DNA of 64,000 nucleotides from contig CACCGK010000001.1 in the NCBI GenBank assembly GCA_902545555.1, positions 1-64,000 on the forward strand, in the 5' to 3' direction. The notes under the pieces were generated by a model that was not told where the DNA came from, did no database searches, and saw nothing but the letters and a program-made list of their open reading frames with translations. Shown piece by piece: positions 47,179 through 59,000 of this stretch. This DNA is from an uncultured Pelagibacteraceae bacterium (GTDB lineage Bacteria; Pseudomonadota; Alphaproteobacteria; Pelagibacterales; Pelagibacteraceae). Made by a program: the position numbers and the translations under genes. Each line of letters starts with the position of its first letter. Within the stretch, counting starts at the first letter, position 1.

Positions 47179-47180
47179 TT

Positions 47181-47804
47181 TTATGAATATCTCTTTTCTA
47201 GTTCTTTTACGGAGCTTTCTGTGAAAACTACTTTTTTAAATTTAATAATGTCATAAGCACTGAAATGATTTACATCTGTAACTTTAACATTTGGAATATT
47301 TCTTACTGATTTTTCGATTTTTTCTTTTGAATTTTTATCTAGAATTATCAGTGAATTTGTAATTTCAAGTTTATTAATAATTGAGTTCATCTCTTTAGTT
47401 TTTTTAATTTCTGAACTAAAGTCATTTAATATTAATAAGTTTTTATTATTATTTTTTTCTGTAATTAGTGAAGCTACACTTTGTTTTTTCTCAGCTTTGT
47501 TTAATTTTCTTTTTTTATAAGCTAATTCACCTTTTGGTCCGTGAGCAATACCTCCGCCAACAAATATAGGAGCTTTTCTACTAGCATGCCTTGCACCACC
47601 AGTCCCTTTTTGAGCATATATTTTTGAAGTTGGTCCTTTTACTTCATTTTGTTGTTTAGTTTTGGCATGTCTTCCTTTGTAATTAGCGTTTGTTTTGTAA
47701 AGAACAGCGCTAACTAATTTATGGTTAATTTTAGCAGAAAAAATCTTATCTAAAACTTCGATACTATCTTTTTTTCCGTCAATGCTAATTTTGTCTAATT
47801 TCAT
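47181..47804 (-). CDS. rplD: 50S ribosomal protein L4
   Basis: L4 lines the exit tunnel; in E. coli it also represses the S10 operon. The tunnel loop holds KIYAQKGTGGARHASRKAPIFVGGGIAHGPK in overlapping blocks. 207 residues. Confidence 0.97.
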   Translation of the reverse strand: MKLDKISIDGKKDSIEVLDKIFSAKINHKLVSAVLYKTNANYKGRHAKTKQQNEVKGPTSKIYAQKGTGGARHASRKAPIFVGGGIAHGPKGELAYKKRKLNKAEKKQSVASLITEKNNNKNLLILNDFSSEIKKTKEMNSIINKLEITNSLIILDKNSKEKIEKSVRNIPNVKVTDVNHFSAYDIIKFKKVVFTESSVKELEKRYS

Positions 47805-48514
47805 TATTTTTTCTTTTTCTCAGGTGTTTTTTTAGCCTCTTCAGCAGCTGCTTGTTTCTCACCAATTGTCATTTTGCTAATATTTTTTACTGATTTTCTA
47901 ACCATTACTTCAGAATTTTTTGAACCAGGTATTGATCCTTTTAAGTAAAGAAGTTCGTTTTCTAAATCAGTTTTTATTATTTCAATATTTTGCATTGTTC
48001 TTAGCTTGTCACCCATATGGCCAGCCATTTTTTTCCCTTTAAAAACTTTTCCTGGATCTTGACTATGTCCAGTTGAGCCATGTGCTCTGTGTGATATTGA
48101 AACACCATGACTGGCTCTTAAACCACCAAAATTATGTCTTTTCATAGCACCTGCAAAACCTTTACCAATTGTCTTTGATCTTGTGTCTACAAATTTAATA
48201 TCTTTTAATATTTCTAAACCAAACTCGTTTCCTTCTTTGTAAACAGAAGTGTCATTTACTCTAAATTCTTTTAATTTTTTCTTAGCTTCTGTATTTTTTT
48301 TAGCAAAAACACCTTTCATTGCTTTTGTTAATTTTGAATTTTTAATCTTTCCATATCCAAGCTGAACAGCCTTGTACCCTCTTTTTTCTTCTTCAATAAC
48401 CTGAATAACTCTAGCTTTTTCGACCTTAAGTACAGTCACGGGAACTAATTGACCAGATTTATAGAACTCTCTCGTCATGCCTATTTTCTTTCCTATTAAA
48501 GCTATCTCACTCAT
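47804..48514 (-). CDS. rplC: 50S ribosomal protein L3
   Basis: L3 nucleates large-subunit assembly. IGKKIGMTREFYKSGQLVPVTVL, TIGKGFAGAMKRHNFGG and GKKMAGHMGDKLRTMQNIEI are diagnostic, including the MAGHMG glutamine-methylation loop, where the usual Gln position reads His. A 15-residue Lys/Glu/Ala-rich tail ends the 236 residues. Confidence 0.96.
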   Translation of the reverse strand: MSEIALIGKKIGMTREFYKSGQLVPVTVLKVEKARVIQVIEEEKRGYKAVQLGYGKIKNSKLTKAMKGVFAKKNTEAKKKLKEFRVNDTSVYKEGNEFGLEILKDIKFVDTRSKTIGKGFAGAMKRHNFGGLRASHGVSISHRAHGSTGHSQDPGKVFKGKKMAGHMGDKLRTMQNIEIIKTDLENELLYLKGSIPGSKNSEVMVRKSVKNISKMTIGEKQAAAEEAKKTPEKKKK

Positions 48515-48516
48515 AA

Positions 48517-48825
48517 TTAAATTTTTATCTCCACATCTACACCAGAAGCTAAATCCAGTTTCATCAAAGCTTCTACAGTTTGTGGTGTTGGTTCAATAAT
48601 ATCGATTAATCTTTTGTGTGTTCTTGATTCAAATTGTTCTCTACTTTTCTTATCTATGTGAGGTGATCTTAATACAGTATATCTTTCAATTCTTGTAGGT
48701 AATGGAATTGGCCCTTTTATTGTAGCCCCAGTTCTTTTAACTGTGTTTACAATTTCTTCTGTAGAGGCATCTAAAACCTTATTATCATAAGCTCTTAGTT
48801 TTATTCTAATATTTTGCTTTTCCAT
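48517..48825 (-). CDS. rpsJ: 30S ribosomal protein S10
   Basis: S10 (also NusE, an antitermination partner of NusB and NusG). [46 protein letters not shown] and [13 protein letters not shown] in overlapping blocks are standard. 102 residues. It shares one base with fusA: tuf, usually between them, is elsewhere in the window. Confidence 0.98.
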   Translation of the reverse strand: MEKQNIRIKLRAYDNKVLDASTEEIVNTVKRTGATIKGPIPLPTRIERYTVLRSPHIDKKSREQFESRTHKRLIDIIEPTPQTVEALMKLDLASGVDVEIKI

Positions 48826-50903
48826 TATCCTGCTACCTTTTTAGTTACTTCGTCTTGAACGTTTTGAGGAACTTTAGAATAATGATCAAAGAACATTGAA
48901 TATTGTGCTCTTCCTTGTGACATTGATCTAAGATTATTAATGTAACCGAACATATTTGCTAGAGGAACCATAGCTGTAATTACAGTTGCATTTCCTCTTT
49001 GTTCTTGAGTACTAATTTGTCCTCTTCTACTGTTTAAATCACCAATAACATCTCCCATATAATCTTCAGGAGTAACAACTTCTACTCTCATAATTGGTTC
49101 TAGAAGTTTTAATCCACCTTGAGTACATGCTTCTTTAAAACATGCCCTGCTTGCAAGTTCAAAAGCTAAAACGCTTGAGTCAACATCGTGATGTAAACCA
49201 TCAACAATAGTTACTTTGTAATCAATCATTGGGAAACCTGCCAAAATTCCACTATCAGATACTGTTTCAATACCTTTTTCAACACCAGGAATAAATTCTT
49301 TAGGAATAGCTCCACCCTTAATAGCACTTTCAACTTCTCTACCTTTTCCTGGTTCTTGAGGTTCAACAAATAATTTAACTTTAGCGAACTGACCAGCACC
49401 ACCACTTTGTTTTTTATGTATGTATTCATACTCAGCAGATTTTTCTATAGTTTCTCTGTAAGCAACTTGTGGAGCACCTACGTTTGCTTCAACTTTAAAT
49501 TCTCTTTTCATTCGATCAACAATGATATCTAAGTGAAGTTCACCCATACCTTTAATTATTGTTTGACCTGACTCTTCATCTGAAGAAACTCTAAATGATG
49601 GATCCTCTTTAGCTAATCTTGCTAAAGCTTCACCCATTTTTTCTTGGTCACCTTTTGTTTTTGGTTCTACAGCAATTTCAATTACTGGCTCTGGGAATTC
49701 CATTGGCTCTAGCAACACTGGATTTTCTTTGTCACATAAAGTGTGACCAGTCATAGTATTTTTTAATCCTGCAAGTGAAACAATATCACCTGCATTAGCC
49801 TCTTTAATATCTTCTCTTGAATTAGCATGCATTAAAAGCATACGACCAACTCTTTCTTCTTTATCAGATGAAGAGTTGTATACGGCAGTTCCAGACTTAA
49901 TTGTACCAGAATAAATTCTAACGAATGTTAAAGAACCTACAAAAGGATCGTTTGCAACTTTAAATGCTAAACCGGAAAAAGAAGAACCATCATCAAATTT
50001 CATTTCTATTTCATCTTCTGATCCAACTTTTGTTCCTTTAATTGAACCAATATCAACTGGACTTGGCAAGTAGTTCACAACTGCATCTAGTAAAGGCTGA
50101 ACACCTTTATTTTTAAAGGCAGATCCAGTTAAAACAGGAACAAAACTAAAATCCAATGTTCCTTTTCTTATGCATTTAACCAAATCTTCTTCCTTAATTT
50201 CGTCTCCATTTAAGTAAGACTCCATTAACTTTTCATCTTGTTCTACAGCAGTTTCGATTAATTCCGTTCTATACTTTTCAGTTATTTCTTTAAGATCATC
50301 AGGAATATCTTTGTATTCCCATTCTGCACCTAAAGCCTCATTTTTCCAAACTTGAGCTTTCATTTTAACTAAATCAACAACTCCAGTTAGAGAAGCTTCA
50401 ATTCCAATAGGAACTTGTAATACTAATGGTTTAGCACCTAATCTATCTTTAATCATGTCTACACATCTAAAGAAATCAGCACCTGTTCTGTCTAATTTGT
50501 TTACAAAACAAATTCTTGGTACTTTATACTTATCGGCTTGTCTCCATACAGTTTCGGATTGTGGTTCTACACCTGCTACGCCATCAAAAACAGCTACTGC
50601 ACCATCTAAAACTTTTAAAGATCTCTCTACTTCAATAGTAAAGTCTACGTGACCTGGAGTATCTATAATGTTAACTCTGTGATCATTCCAAAAACAAGTA
50701 GTTGCTGCAGAAGTAATTGTAATACCTCTTTCTTGTTCTTGCTCCATCCAATCCATGGTTGCTGCACCATCGTGTACTTCACCTATTTTATGACTTTTAC
50801 CTGTGTAATATAAAATTCTTTCTGTAGTAGTTGTTTTACCAGCATCTATATGGGCCATGATCCCAATGTTTCTGTATTTATCTAATGTATGAGTTCTAGC
50901 CAT
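48825..50903 (-). CDS. fusA: Translation elongation factor G
   Basis: EF-G is the translocation GTPase. G-domain motifs are [31 protein letters not shown] and [11 protein letters not shown]. The conserved [15 protein letters not shown] switch and C-terminal domains IV-V ([14 protein letters not shown]) are present. 692 residues, full length. Confidence 0.98.
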   Translation of the reverse strand: MARTHTLDKYRNIGIMAHIDAGKTTTTERILYYTGKSHKIGEVHDGAATMDWMEQEQERGITITSAATTCFWNDHRVNIIDTPGHVDFTIEVERSLKVLDGAVAVFDGVAGVEPQSETVWRQADKYKVPRICFVNKLDRTGADFFRCVDMIKDRLGAKPLVLQVPIGIEASLTGVVDLVKMKAQVWKNEALGAEWEYKDIPDDLKEITEKYRTELIETAVEQDEKLMESYLNGDEIKEEDLVKCIRKGTLDFSFVPVLTGSAFKNKGVQPLLDAVVNYLPSPVDIGSIKGTKVGSEDEIEMKFDDGSSFSGLAFKVANDPFVGSLTFVRIYSGTIKSGTAVYNSSSDKEERVGRMLLMHANSREDIKEANAGDIVSLAGLKNTMTGHTLCDKENPVLLEPMEFPEPVIEIAVEPKTKGDQEKMGEALARLAKEDPSFRVSSDEESGQTIIKGMGELHLDIIVDRMKREFKVEANVGAPQVAYRETIEKSAEYEYIHKKQSGGAGQFAKVKLFVEPQEPGKGREVESAIKGGAIPKEFIPGVEKGIETVSDSGILAGFPMIDYKVTIVDGLHHDVDSSVLAFELASRACFKEACTQGGLKLLEPIMRVEVVTPEDYMGDVIGDLNSRRGQISTQEQRGNATVITAMVPLANMFGYINNLRSMSQGRAQYSMFFDHYSKVPQNVQDEVTKKVAG

Positions 50904-50909
50904 ATCTTA

Positions 50910-51380
50910 TTACCACCTAAAATGAGCAAAGGCCTTATTGGACTCCGCCATTTTGTGTACATCCTCTCTTTTTTTAACAGCAGCACCTTTTTTTTCATAA
51001 GCATCATAAAGCTCATTAAAAATTTTATCTGCCATGTGTTTATCTTTTCTTTTTCTTGCTGACTCAACTAACCATCTAATGGCTAAAGCTTGTGCTCTTT
51101 TACTTTTTACCTCAACAGGAACTTGATAAGTTGCACCACCAACTCTTCTAGATCTAACTTCTACAGTTGGTTTGATGTTATTAATTGCTTCATTGAAAAT
51201 ATTAATTGGTTCATCTTTAGTTTTTGTTTTAATTTTATCTATAGCGTCATAAACTATTTTGGCAGCAATACCTCTTTTGCCGTCATACATGATATTGTTG
51301 ATTAATTTAGGAATAATAGTTGATTTGAATTTTGGATCTGGAACTACATTTTTTTTCGGTTGAGTTTTTTTTCTAGACAT
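50910..51380 (-). CDS. rpsG: 30S ribosomal protein S7
   Basis: S7 nucleates head assembly; in E. coli it represses the str operon. VPDPKFKSTIIPKLINNIMYDGKRGIA, EVRSRRVGGATYQVPVEV and RKRKDKHMADKIFNELYDA are diagnostic in overlapping blocks. 156 residues. Its start shares one base with the rpsL stop. Confidence 0.98.
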   Translation of the reverse strand: MSRKKTQPKKNVVPDPKFKSTIIPKLINNIMYDGKRGIAAKIVYDAIDKIKTKTKDEPINIFNEAINNIKPTVEVRSRRVGGATYQVPVEVKSKRAQALAIRWLVESARKRKDKHMADKIFNELYDAYEKKGAAVKKREDVHKMAESNKAFAHFRW

Positions 51381-51751
51381 TATTTACCTTTTTTTGTTCC
51401 GTATAAAGATCTTCTTTGTTTTCTATTTGCAACACCCTGAGTATCTAGATTACCTCTTAGAATATGATAACGAACACCTGGTAAATCTTTTACTCTACCA
51501 CCTCTAATCAATACTACCGAGTGTTCTTGTAGGTTATGACCTTCACCAGGAATATAAGCTGTAACTTCAAATCCATTTGATAATCTCACTCTAGCAACTT
51601 TTCTTAATGCAGAGTTTGGTTTTTTAGGTGTTGTTGTATAAACTTTTACACAAACACCTCTCTTTAAAGGTTGTTTTTGTAGAGCAGGAACTTTGTTCCT
51701 TGCCGCTGGTTTAACCCTTTTTTTTCTTAACAACTGATTAATAGTTGGCAT
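51380..51751 (-). CDS. rpsL: 30S ribosomal protein S12
   Basis: S12 is at the decoding centre. [19 protein letters not shown] and [19 protein letters not shown] are standard. The lysines at streptomycin-resistance positions (in KKPNSALRK and [10 protein letters not shown]) are wild type. 123 residues, first gene of the str-S10-spc-alpha supercluster, with its own leader and promoter region upstream. Confidence 0.98.
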   Translation of the reverse strand: MPTINQLLRKKRVKPAARNKVPALQKQPLKRGVCVKVYTTTPKKPNSALRKVARVRLSNGFEVTAYIPGEGHNLQEHSVVLIRGGRVKDLPGVRYHILRGNLDTQGVANRKQRRSLYGTKKGK

Positions 51752-51787
51752 AAATTTTTAAAATTAATTAATTTATTTTTAGATGAA

Positions 51788-51805
51788 AATAACTGACAGG
51801 TTATT
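51788..51805 (-). promoter_or_regulatory. Small hairpin in the rpsL leader
   Basis: A perfect inverted repeat of six bases (AATAAC and GTTATT) around a six-base loop lies 37 bases upstream of the rpsL ATG in the 166-base gap. It could be part of leader RNA structure. Six A/T-rich base pairs are weak, so function is uncertain. Confidence 0.3.
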
Positions 51806-51860
51806 TAGTGGCAGCGTTTAGTACCGTTAGAAGCACTACATTCCAACCAAAAATATCGCC

Positions 51861-51888
51861 AAATTACTTATTAATAGCACTTTGTCAA
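51861..51888 (-). promoter_or_regulatory. Predicted promoter of the str-S10-spc-alpha supercluster
   Basis: A consensus TTGACA (51888-51883) is followed after 16 bases by TAATTT (51866-51861) on the minus strand, about 110 bases before the rpsL ATG. It is in the largest gene gap of the window, upstream of the longest ribosomal gene run. The perfect -35 element is unusual in such AT-rich DNA. Confidence 0.55.
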
Positions 51889-51917
51889 ACTAAAACTGCA
51901 ATTTTTAGGCGATTTTT

Positions 51918-54900
51918 TTACTGATTTGTCTGTGTTTCTTCAGGTTCTGAAGCTTCTATTTTATCCTGCTCAGCTAAGAAATTATTATCATCCTCTAGAG
52001 CTTTATTGTTCCATCTATTTTTAATATTACCAGTACCTGCAGGAACTAATCTTCCAACAATTACGTTCTCTTTTAGCCCATTTAATGGGTCAACTTTTCC
52101 TTTAATTGCAGCATCAGTTAATACTCTTGTTGTTTCTTGGAACGAAGCAGCTGAAATAAACGACTCAGTTTGAAGTGAGGCTTTAGTGATACCCATCAGA
52201 ACTCTCTCACCAACAGCAGGGGTTTTGCCTTCAGCAACTAATTTTTCGTTTGTATTATCAAATTTAATTCTATCAATCACTTCACCAGGTAAATAACTTG
52301 AGTCACCTGACACTTTTACTTCAACCTTTTTAAGCATTTGTCTTAAAATAGTTTCAATGTGTTTATCATTTATAATTACACCTTGTAATCTATAGACTTC
52401 TTGAACTTGGTTAACAAAGTATTCCGTTAATTCTTTAATACCTAAAATTCTTAAAATATCATGTGGCAATGGCTGACCATCAAGAAGATATTCTCCTTTT
52501 TGAATTTTTTCACCGGGGTTGAAATTGATATGTTTACCTTTTGGAATTAAATAATTTGAAGGTTCTGATCCATCTTCAGGAACAATAGATACTCTTTGTT
52601 TACCTCTTACCTCTTTACCAAATACAACACTACCATCATTTTCAGCAATGATTGCGCTGTCCTTAGCTTTTCTAGCTTCAAATAACTCAGCAACTCTTGG
52701 AAGACCTCCGGTAATATCTTTTGTTTTTGTAGTTTCCTTAGGTAATCTTGCAATTACGTCACCAGCATAAACTTTTTGACCATCTTTAATTGATAAAATC
52801 GAATCTGGCACTAAATAATATCTAGCTTCATTATCATCAGCTTTTTTAATTACATTTCCTTTTTCATCTCTAAGAGTAATTCTAGGTTTTAAATCAGTGC
52901 TTTTTGATTGACCTCTCCAATCAATTACTGATTTAGAAGAAATTCCTGTTGCATCGTCAGTAGTTTCTTGAATTGAAACACCGTCAATTAGATCTACATA
53001 ACTAGCTGTACCACTTTTCTCTGCTATAACTGGTGTTGTGTAAGGATCCCATTCACATATTTTAGTATTCGCTTTTACTTTATCACCGTTATTAAAAAAT
53101 AATCTTGATCCATATGCAACTTTATAAACTGCAATTTGAACTCCATTATCATCCTCAATTGAAAGCTGAGTATTTCTACCCATTACAATTAAATTCTTTT
53201 TAGAATCCTCTAATATATTTGAGTTTATAATTTTTAATGTTCCTTCATTTTTAGTTACAATTTGTGAGTCCTGTTTAACAGAAGCAGTTCCACCTACGTG
53301 GAAAGTTCTCATTGTTAACTGTGTTCCTGGTTCCCCGATTGACTGTGCAGAAATCATTCCAATAGCTTCACCAACGTGAACCATTTTACCTCTAGATAAA
53401 TCTCTTCCATAAGAAGTAGCACAAACACCTTCTTTTGAACCACAAGTCATTACTGAGTAAACTTTTATTGATTTTACCCCTGCAGCATCAATTTTATCGC
53501 ATCCAGCCTCATCGATCATGGTTTGTTTTTTGATTATTACTTCGCCAGTTAAAGGATGTTTAACTTCATCAAATGTAACCCTGCCTAGCGCTCTTTCAGA
53601 AAGGCTAACTACTACATTACCACCTTCTAAAATTTCAGAAAGTTCAATAAATCCTGGATTTTTACAGTCACAATCTTTTTTGGTGACAGTTAAATCTTGA
53701 GCTACATCGCAAAGTCTTCTCGTCAAATATCCAGAACTAGCTGTTTTAAGTGCTGTATCTGCTAACCCTTTTCTAGCTCCGTGGGTTGAATTAAAGTATT
53801 CTAAAGCAGTTAATCCCTCTTTAAAGTTTGAAATAATTGGACTTTCGATAATTTCTCCTGACGGTTTAGCAATCAAACCTCTCATACCAGCTAATTGTTT
53901 CATTTGAGCAGCAGATCCTCTAGCTCCACTGTCTGCCATCATAAATACAGAATTTATTTTCAATCCTTCGTCAGTTTTTTCTGTAGCTGAAATTCCTTTC
54001 ATCATTTCTCCAGCAACTTTATCTGTACACTTAGACCAAGCATCAACAACCTTGTTGTATTTTTCACCTCTTGTAATTAAACCTTCGGCATATTGTGTTT
54101 CATAATCCGCAATTAATTTCTTAGTATCATCAATTAATTGGGTTTTATTTGCAGGGATTACAAGATCATCTTTTCCAAACGAAATTCCTGCTTTAAACGC
54201 ATGTTTAAATCCTAAATCCTTCAGCTTATCACAGAAAATTACAGTTGTTTTTTGACCACAAAATCTAAATACAACATCAATTATTTCTGAAACTACTTTT
54301 TTAGGTAATAATCTATCTACTAAAGAAAACTTAATGTTACTATTTTTAGGTAATAAATTTGCTAATAAAAATCTTCCAGCTGTAGAAATATATTTTTCTA
54401 TTTTCTTATTCCCTTCTTCATCTACAGTCTCGTATCTTGAAATGATAGTGCTATGTACATTTATTTGACCAGATGATAATGCAAATTCAATTTGATCTGA
54501 ATTTGTAAAGTATCCAGCTGGTTTATCAGATATAGGTTCTTGTGACAGGTAGTAGATTCCTAATATCATATCCTGACTCGGAACAATAATTGGTTTACCG
54601 TTTGATGGAGAGAGAATATTATTTGTAGATAACATTAAAATTCTTGCCTCTAATTGTGCTTCTAAACTTAACGGTACGTGCACTGCCATTTGGTCACCAT
54701 CGAAGTCAGCGTTAAATGCTGCACAAGTTAAAGGGTGTAATTCAATTGCATCTCCTTCAATTAATTTTGGCTCAAAAGCTTGAACTCCAAGTCTATGAAG
54801 TGTTGGTGCTCTATTTAAAAGTACCGGATGCTCTCTAACTATTAATTCTAAAGCGTCCCAAACTGCATTTGTTTCTTTTTCAACTAATTTTTTAGCTTGT

Positions 54901-56096
54901 TTAATTGTTGAAGCTAAGCCTAATTTATTTAATCTTGCATATAAAAATGGTTTAAATAACTCAAGAGCCATTTTTTTGGGCAAACCACACTCATGTAGTT
55001 TCAAATCAGGACCAACAACAATTACTGATCTTCCAGAATAATCAACTCGTTTACCTAATAAATTTTGTCTAAATCTTCCTTGTTTACCTTTTAACATTTC
55101 AGCAAGAGATTTAAGTGGTCGCTTACCTGTTCCTGTTATTACCCTACCTCTTCTACCGTTATCAAATAGAGCATCTACAGACTCTTGAAGCATCCTTTTT
55201 TCATTTCTCACAATGATATCTGGAGCCTTAAGATCCATTAATCTTTTTAATCTGTTATTTCTGTTAATTACTCTTCTGTATAAATCGTTAAGATCTGAAG
55301 TGGCAAATCTTCCACCGTCTAGAGGAACTAATGGTCTTAGTTCTGGTGGTATAACTGGTACAACAGTCATAATCATCCACTCAGGTTTTTGACCTGTTTC
55401 AATAAATGACTCTATTAATTTTAATCTTTTAATCGCTCTTTCTTCATTAACTTTTGATTTGGTTTCTTTAATAAAGCTAACAAGATTTTTTCTTTCTAAT
55501 TCTAAATCTAAATTTTTCAGCATCTCAAGAACCGCTTCTGCTCCTATTCCCGCTGTAAAACTTTCTTCACCAAACTCATCCTGGTATTTTGCTAATTCTT
55601 CCTCGTTTAAGAGTTGATTTTTTTGTAAACCAGTTAAACCAGGTTCTATTACTATAAAGTTTTCAAAATAAAGAACTCTCTCTATTTCTTTTAATTTCAT
55701 GTCTACTGCTAAAGCAATTCTGCTTGGAAGAGACTTTAAGAACCAAATATGTGCTACCGGTGTAGCAAGATTAATGTGGCCCATTCTTTCTCTTCTTACA
55801 TTTGATTTTGTAACCTCAACACCACATTTCTCACATATAATCCCTCTAAATTTCATTCTTTTGTACTTACCGCATAAACACTCATAATCTTTTATTGGTC
55901 CAAAAATTCTTGCACAGAACAAACCATCTTTTTCAGGTCTAAACGTTCTATAATTAATTGTTTCAGGCTTTTTAATTTCACCAAATGTCCAAGATTTTAT
56001 TTTCTCTGGGCTAGCAAGTGAAATTTTAATGCTGTTAAAATTTTGAGCTTCTGAAATTTCGCTGCCCTTAAATAGATCTGTTAATTCTTTTTTCAT
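51918..56096 (-). CDS. rpoC: DNA-directed RNA polymerase beta' subunit
   Basis: The catalytic [12 protein letters not shown] block holds the three Mg-binding aspartates. The N-terminal zinc finger is [20 protein letters not shown], and the second zinc site has CDCKNPG with later CGSKEGVC. The bridge/trigger region includes [16 protein letters not shown]. 1392 residues. It shares one base with rpoB. Confidence 0.98.
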   Translation of the reverse strand: MKKELTDLFKGSEISEAQNFNSIKISLASPEKIKSWTFGEIKKPETINYRTFRPEKDGLFCARIFGPIKDYECLCGKYKRMKFRGIICEKCGVEVTKSNVRRERMGHINLATPVAHIWFLKSLPSRIALAVDMKLKEIERVLYFENFIVIEPGLTGLQKNQLLNEEELAKYQDEFGEESFTAGIGAEAVLEMLKNLDLELERKNLVSFIKETKSKVNEERAIKRLKLIESFIETGQKPEWMIMTVVPVIPPELRPLVPLDGGRFATSDLNDLYRRVINRNNRLKRLMDLKAPDIIVRNEKRMLQESVDALFDNGRRGRVITGTGKRPLKSLAEMLKGKQGRFRQNLLGKRVDYSGRSVIVVGPDLKLHECGLPKKMALELFKPFLYARLNKLGLASTIKQAKKLVEKETNAVWDALELIVREHPVLLNRAPTLHRLGVQAFEPKLIEGDAIELHPLTCAAFNADFDGDQMAVHVPLSLEAQLEARILMLSTNNILSPSNGKPIIVPSQDMILGIYYLSQEPISDKPAGYFTNSDQIEFALSSGQINVHSTIISRYETVDEEGNKKIEKYISTAGRFLLANLLPKNSNIKFSLVDRLLPKKVVSEIIDVVFRFCGQKTTVIFCDKLKDLGFKHAFKAGISFGKDDLVIPANKTQLIDDTKKLIADYETQYAEGLITRGEKYNKVVDAWSKCTDKVAGEMMKGISATEKTDEGLKINSVFMMADSGARGSAAQMKQLAGMRGLIAKPSGEIIESPIISNFKEGLTALEYFNSTHGARKGLADTALKTASSGYLTRRLCDVAQDLTVTKKDCDCKNPGFIELSEILEGGNVVVSLSERALGRVTFDEVKHPLTGEVIIKKQTMIDEAGCDKIDAAGVKSIKVYSVMTCGSKEGVCATSYGRDLSRGKMVHVGEAIGMISAQSIGEPGTQLTMRTFHVGGTASVKQDSQIVTKNEGTLKIINSNILEDSKKNLIVMGRNTQLSIEDDNGVQIAVYKVAYGSRLFFNNGDKVKANTKICEWDPYTTPVIAEKSGTASYVDLIDGVSIQETTDDATGISSKSVIDWRGQSKSTDLKPRITLRDEKGNVIKKADDNEARYYLVPDSILSIKDGQKVYAGDVIARLPKETTKTKDITGGLPRVAELFEARKAKDSAIIAENDGSVVFGKEVRGKQRVSIVPEDGSEPSNYLIPKGKHINFNPGEKIQKGEYLLDGQPLPHDILRILGIKELTEYFVNQVQEVYRLQGVIINDKHIETILRQMLKKVEVKVSGDSSYLPGEVIDRIKFDNTNEKLVAEGKTPAVGERVLMGITKASLQTESFISAASFQETTRVLTDAAIKGKVDPLNGLKENVIVGRLVPAGTGNIKNRWNNKALEDDNNFLAEQDKIEASEPEETQTNQ

Positions 56097-59000
56097 TAAT
56101 TAAGCTCCACATTTAATGCTAATGATTTAATCTCTTTAACTAAAACGTTAAATGATTCTGGTATTCCAGACTCAAAGTTCTCTTCACCTTTAACTATAGT
56201 CTCGTAAACTTTAACTCTTCCTGCAACGTCATCGGATTTAACAGTTAAAATTTCCTGTAATGTATATGAAGCGCCATATGCTTCAAGTGCCCACACTTCC
56301 ATTTCACCAAATCTTTGACCACCTAATTGTGCTTTACCACCAAGTGGTTGTTGTGTAACCAAACTATAAGGTCCAGTAGATCTCGCGTGAATTTTATCTT
56401 CAACTAAGTGATGAAGTTTTAGCATGTAGATTATTCCAACAGTAACTGGTCTATCAAATTTCTCTCCTGTTCTTCCATCCCATAAATAAGTTTGTCCTGA
56501 TCCTGGTAAATTTGCTAGTTCAAGCATCTCAGTAACATTTTTTTCTTTAGCACCATCAAAAACAGGTGTTGAGATTGCAATACCATTTTGTAAATTTTCA
56601 CAAAGATCTTTAAATTCACTCTTGCTTAATTTATCCACTTTTTCGTTAAAAATTTCTTCTCCATAAACAGATTTTAAGAATTTTTCGATTTTTTCAGTTC
56701 TTTCAATTTTTTTGTTATTTTCGTTTACTAAATTTTTAACTTGTTCACCAAATTCTTTACATGCCCAACCTAAGTGTGTCTCTAAAATTTGTCCGACGTT
56801 CATTCTACTTGGAACTCCTAGAGGGTTTAATACAATATCAACTGGTCTACCATCTTCTCTATATGGCATATCTTCAACAGGTACAATTTTACTTACAACT
56901 CCTTTGTTTCCATGTCTTCCTGACATTTTATCACCAGGTCTTAATCTTCTTTTTATAGCAACGAATACTTTTACCATTTTCATAACACTTGGTAATAAAT
57001 CATCACCACTTCTAATTTTTAAAACTTTATCTTCAAATCTCTCTGTTATGTCTTCTTTTGCTTTGTTGTATTGATCTTTTAATTGAGCTAATGTCGCTTC
57101 GTCATTTACATTACCTACTGTGATTTTGAAGACATCATTAATTGATAGTTTATTAATTGTATCAAAATCTAAATTGGTTCCTTCAGATAAATCTTTTACT
57201 TTTTTAGTTAAAGATGATCCTGACAAGAACTGTGAAGCCCTTTGTTTAATACTTCTTTCTAATATTTCTTCCTCAACAATTTTATCTTGTTGAACTTGTT
57301 CAATTTCAGCTCTTTCAATTGTTATTGATCTTTCGTCTTTCTCAATTCCATGTCTATTGAATACTCTTACATCCACTACTGTTCCACTTGATCCTCTAGA
57401 CATTCTTAAAGATGTATCTGTAACATCGATAGCTTTTTCTCCAAATATTGATCTTAATAATTTTTCTTCAGGACCAGATGCTGAGTCACCTTTTGGTGTA
57501 ACTTTACCAACCAAAATATCACCAGCGTTAACCTCTGCACCAATATAAACTATTCCTGATTCATCAAGGTTTTTTAAAGCTTCTTCATTAACATTTGGTA
57601 TATCTCTAGTTATTTCTTCTTCACCAAGCTTTGTATCTCTTGCCATTATTTCATATTCAACAATGTGAACTGATGTGAATACGTCATCTGTCACACATCT
57701 TTCTGAAATTAAGATTGAGTCTTCAAAGTTATAACCTTGCCAAGGCATGAATGCTACAGTAACGTTCTTACCTAATGCAAGTTCACCTAATTTTGTTGAA
57801 GGACCATCTGCAATAATATCTCCAGATTTAACTTTATCACCAACTCTAACTAGTGGTCTTTGATTTATACAAGTATTTTGGTTTGATCTTTTAAACTTTT
57901 GGAGGTTATAAATATCTACACCAGACTTACTAAAATCTGTTTCCTCAGTTACTTTTATAACAATTCTTTTACCATCTATCTTATCAACAACTCCATCACG
58001 CTTTGAAACAATAGTCACCCCAGAATCTAAAGCAACATCACTTTCAATTCCTGTACCGACAAGTGGAGACTCAGGTTTTAATAATGGAACTGCTTGTCTC
58101 ATCATGTTTGATCCCATTAAAGCTCTGTTTGCATCATCATTTTCTAAGAATGGAATTAAAGATGCTGCAACTGAAACTAATTGTTTTGGTGATACGTCAA
58201 TGTAATCAATAGAGTCAGGTTTTGCTAAAAGAAAGTTTAAGTTTTGTCTGCATGAAACTAGTTCCTCAGTAATTTTTCCATTTTTATCAAGTTTTGTATT
58301 TGCTTGAGCAATAGTAAATTTTGTTTCTTCCATTGCTGATAAGTATTCTACTTTATCTTGAACAATGCCGTCTTTGACTTTTTTGTATGGACTTTCTATA
58401 AAACCATACTTATTAATTTTTGCATAAGTAGATAAACTATTAATCAAACCAATATTTGGACCCTCTGGTGTCTCAATTGGACAAATTCTTCCATAGTGGG
58501 TTGGATGGACGTCCCTTACTTCAAAACCTGCTCTTTCTCTTGTTAAACCGCCTGGACCTAACGCTGAAACTCTTCTTTTATGAGTAATTTCAGATAAAGG
58601 ATTTGTTTGATCCATAAACTGGGATAGTTGTGAACTTGCAAAAAAATCTTTCAATGAAACTGTTAATGGTTTTGCATTAATTAGATCTTGTGGCATTGCT
58701 GACTCAACATCCAAAGTTGTCATTTTTTCTTTTATAGCTCTTTCCATTCTGTAAACACCAATTCTAGCTTGGTTCTCAACTAACTCTCCAACAGAACGTA
58801 CTCTTCTATTTCCAAGGTGATCTATGTCATCAACATCATCTTTACCATCACGTAAATCCAACATTTTATGAATAATTGCAATGATATCATCATTTCTTAA
58901 TATAGTTATTTTGTCTGAACACTCTTGGTTTAATCTTGAATTCATTTTAACTCTTCCAACATCAGACAAATCATATCTGTCTGAGCTAAAGAAAAGATTG

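Noticed and set aside
51897-51917. Intrinsic terminator after rpoC
   Set aside because: There is an A/T-run but no adjacent GC-containing stem; the GGCGAT arm pairs only with a distant site beyond the promoter.
56712-57074. Open plus-strand frames opposite rpoB
   Set aside because: Serine/leucine-rich composition typical of antisense reading of a conserved gene; no start context or neighbour support.
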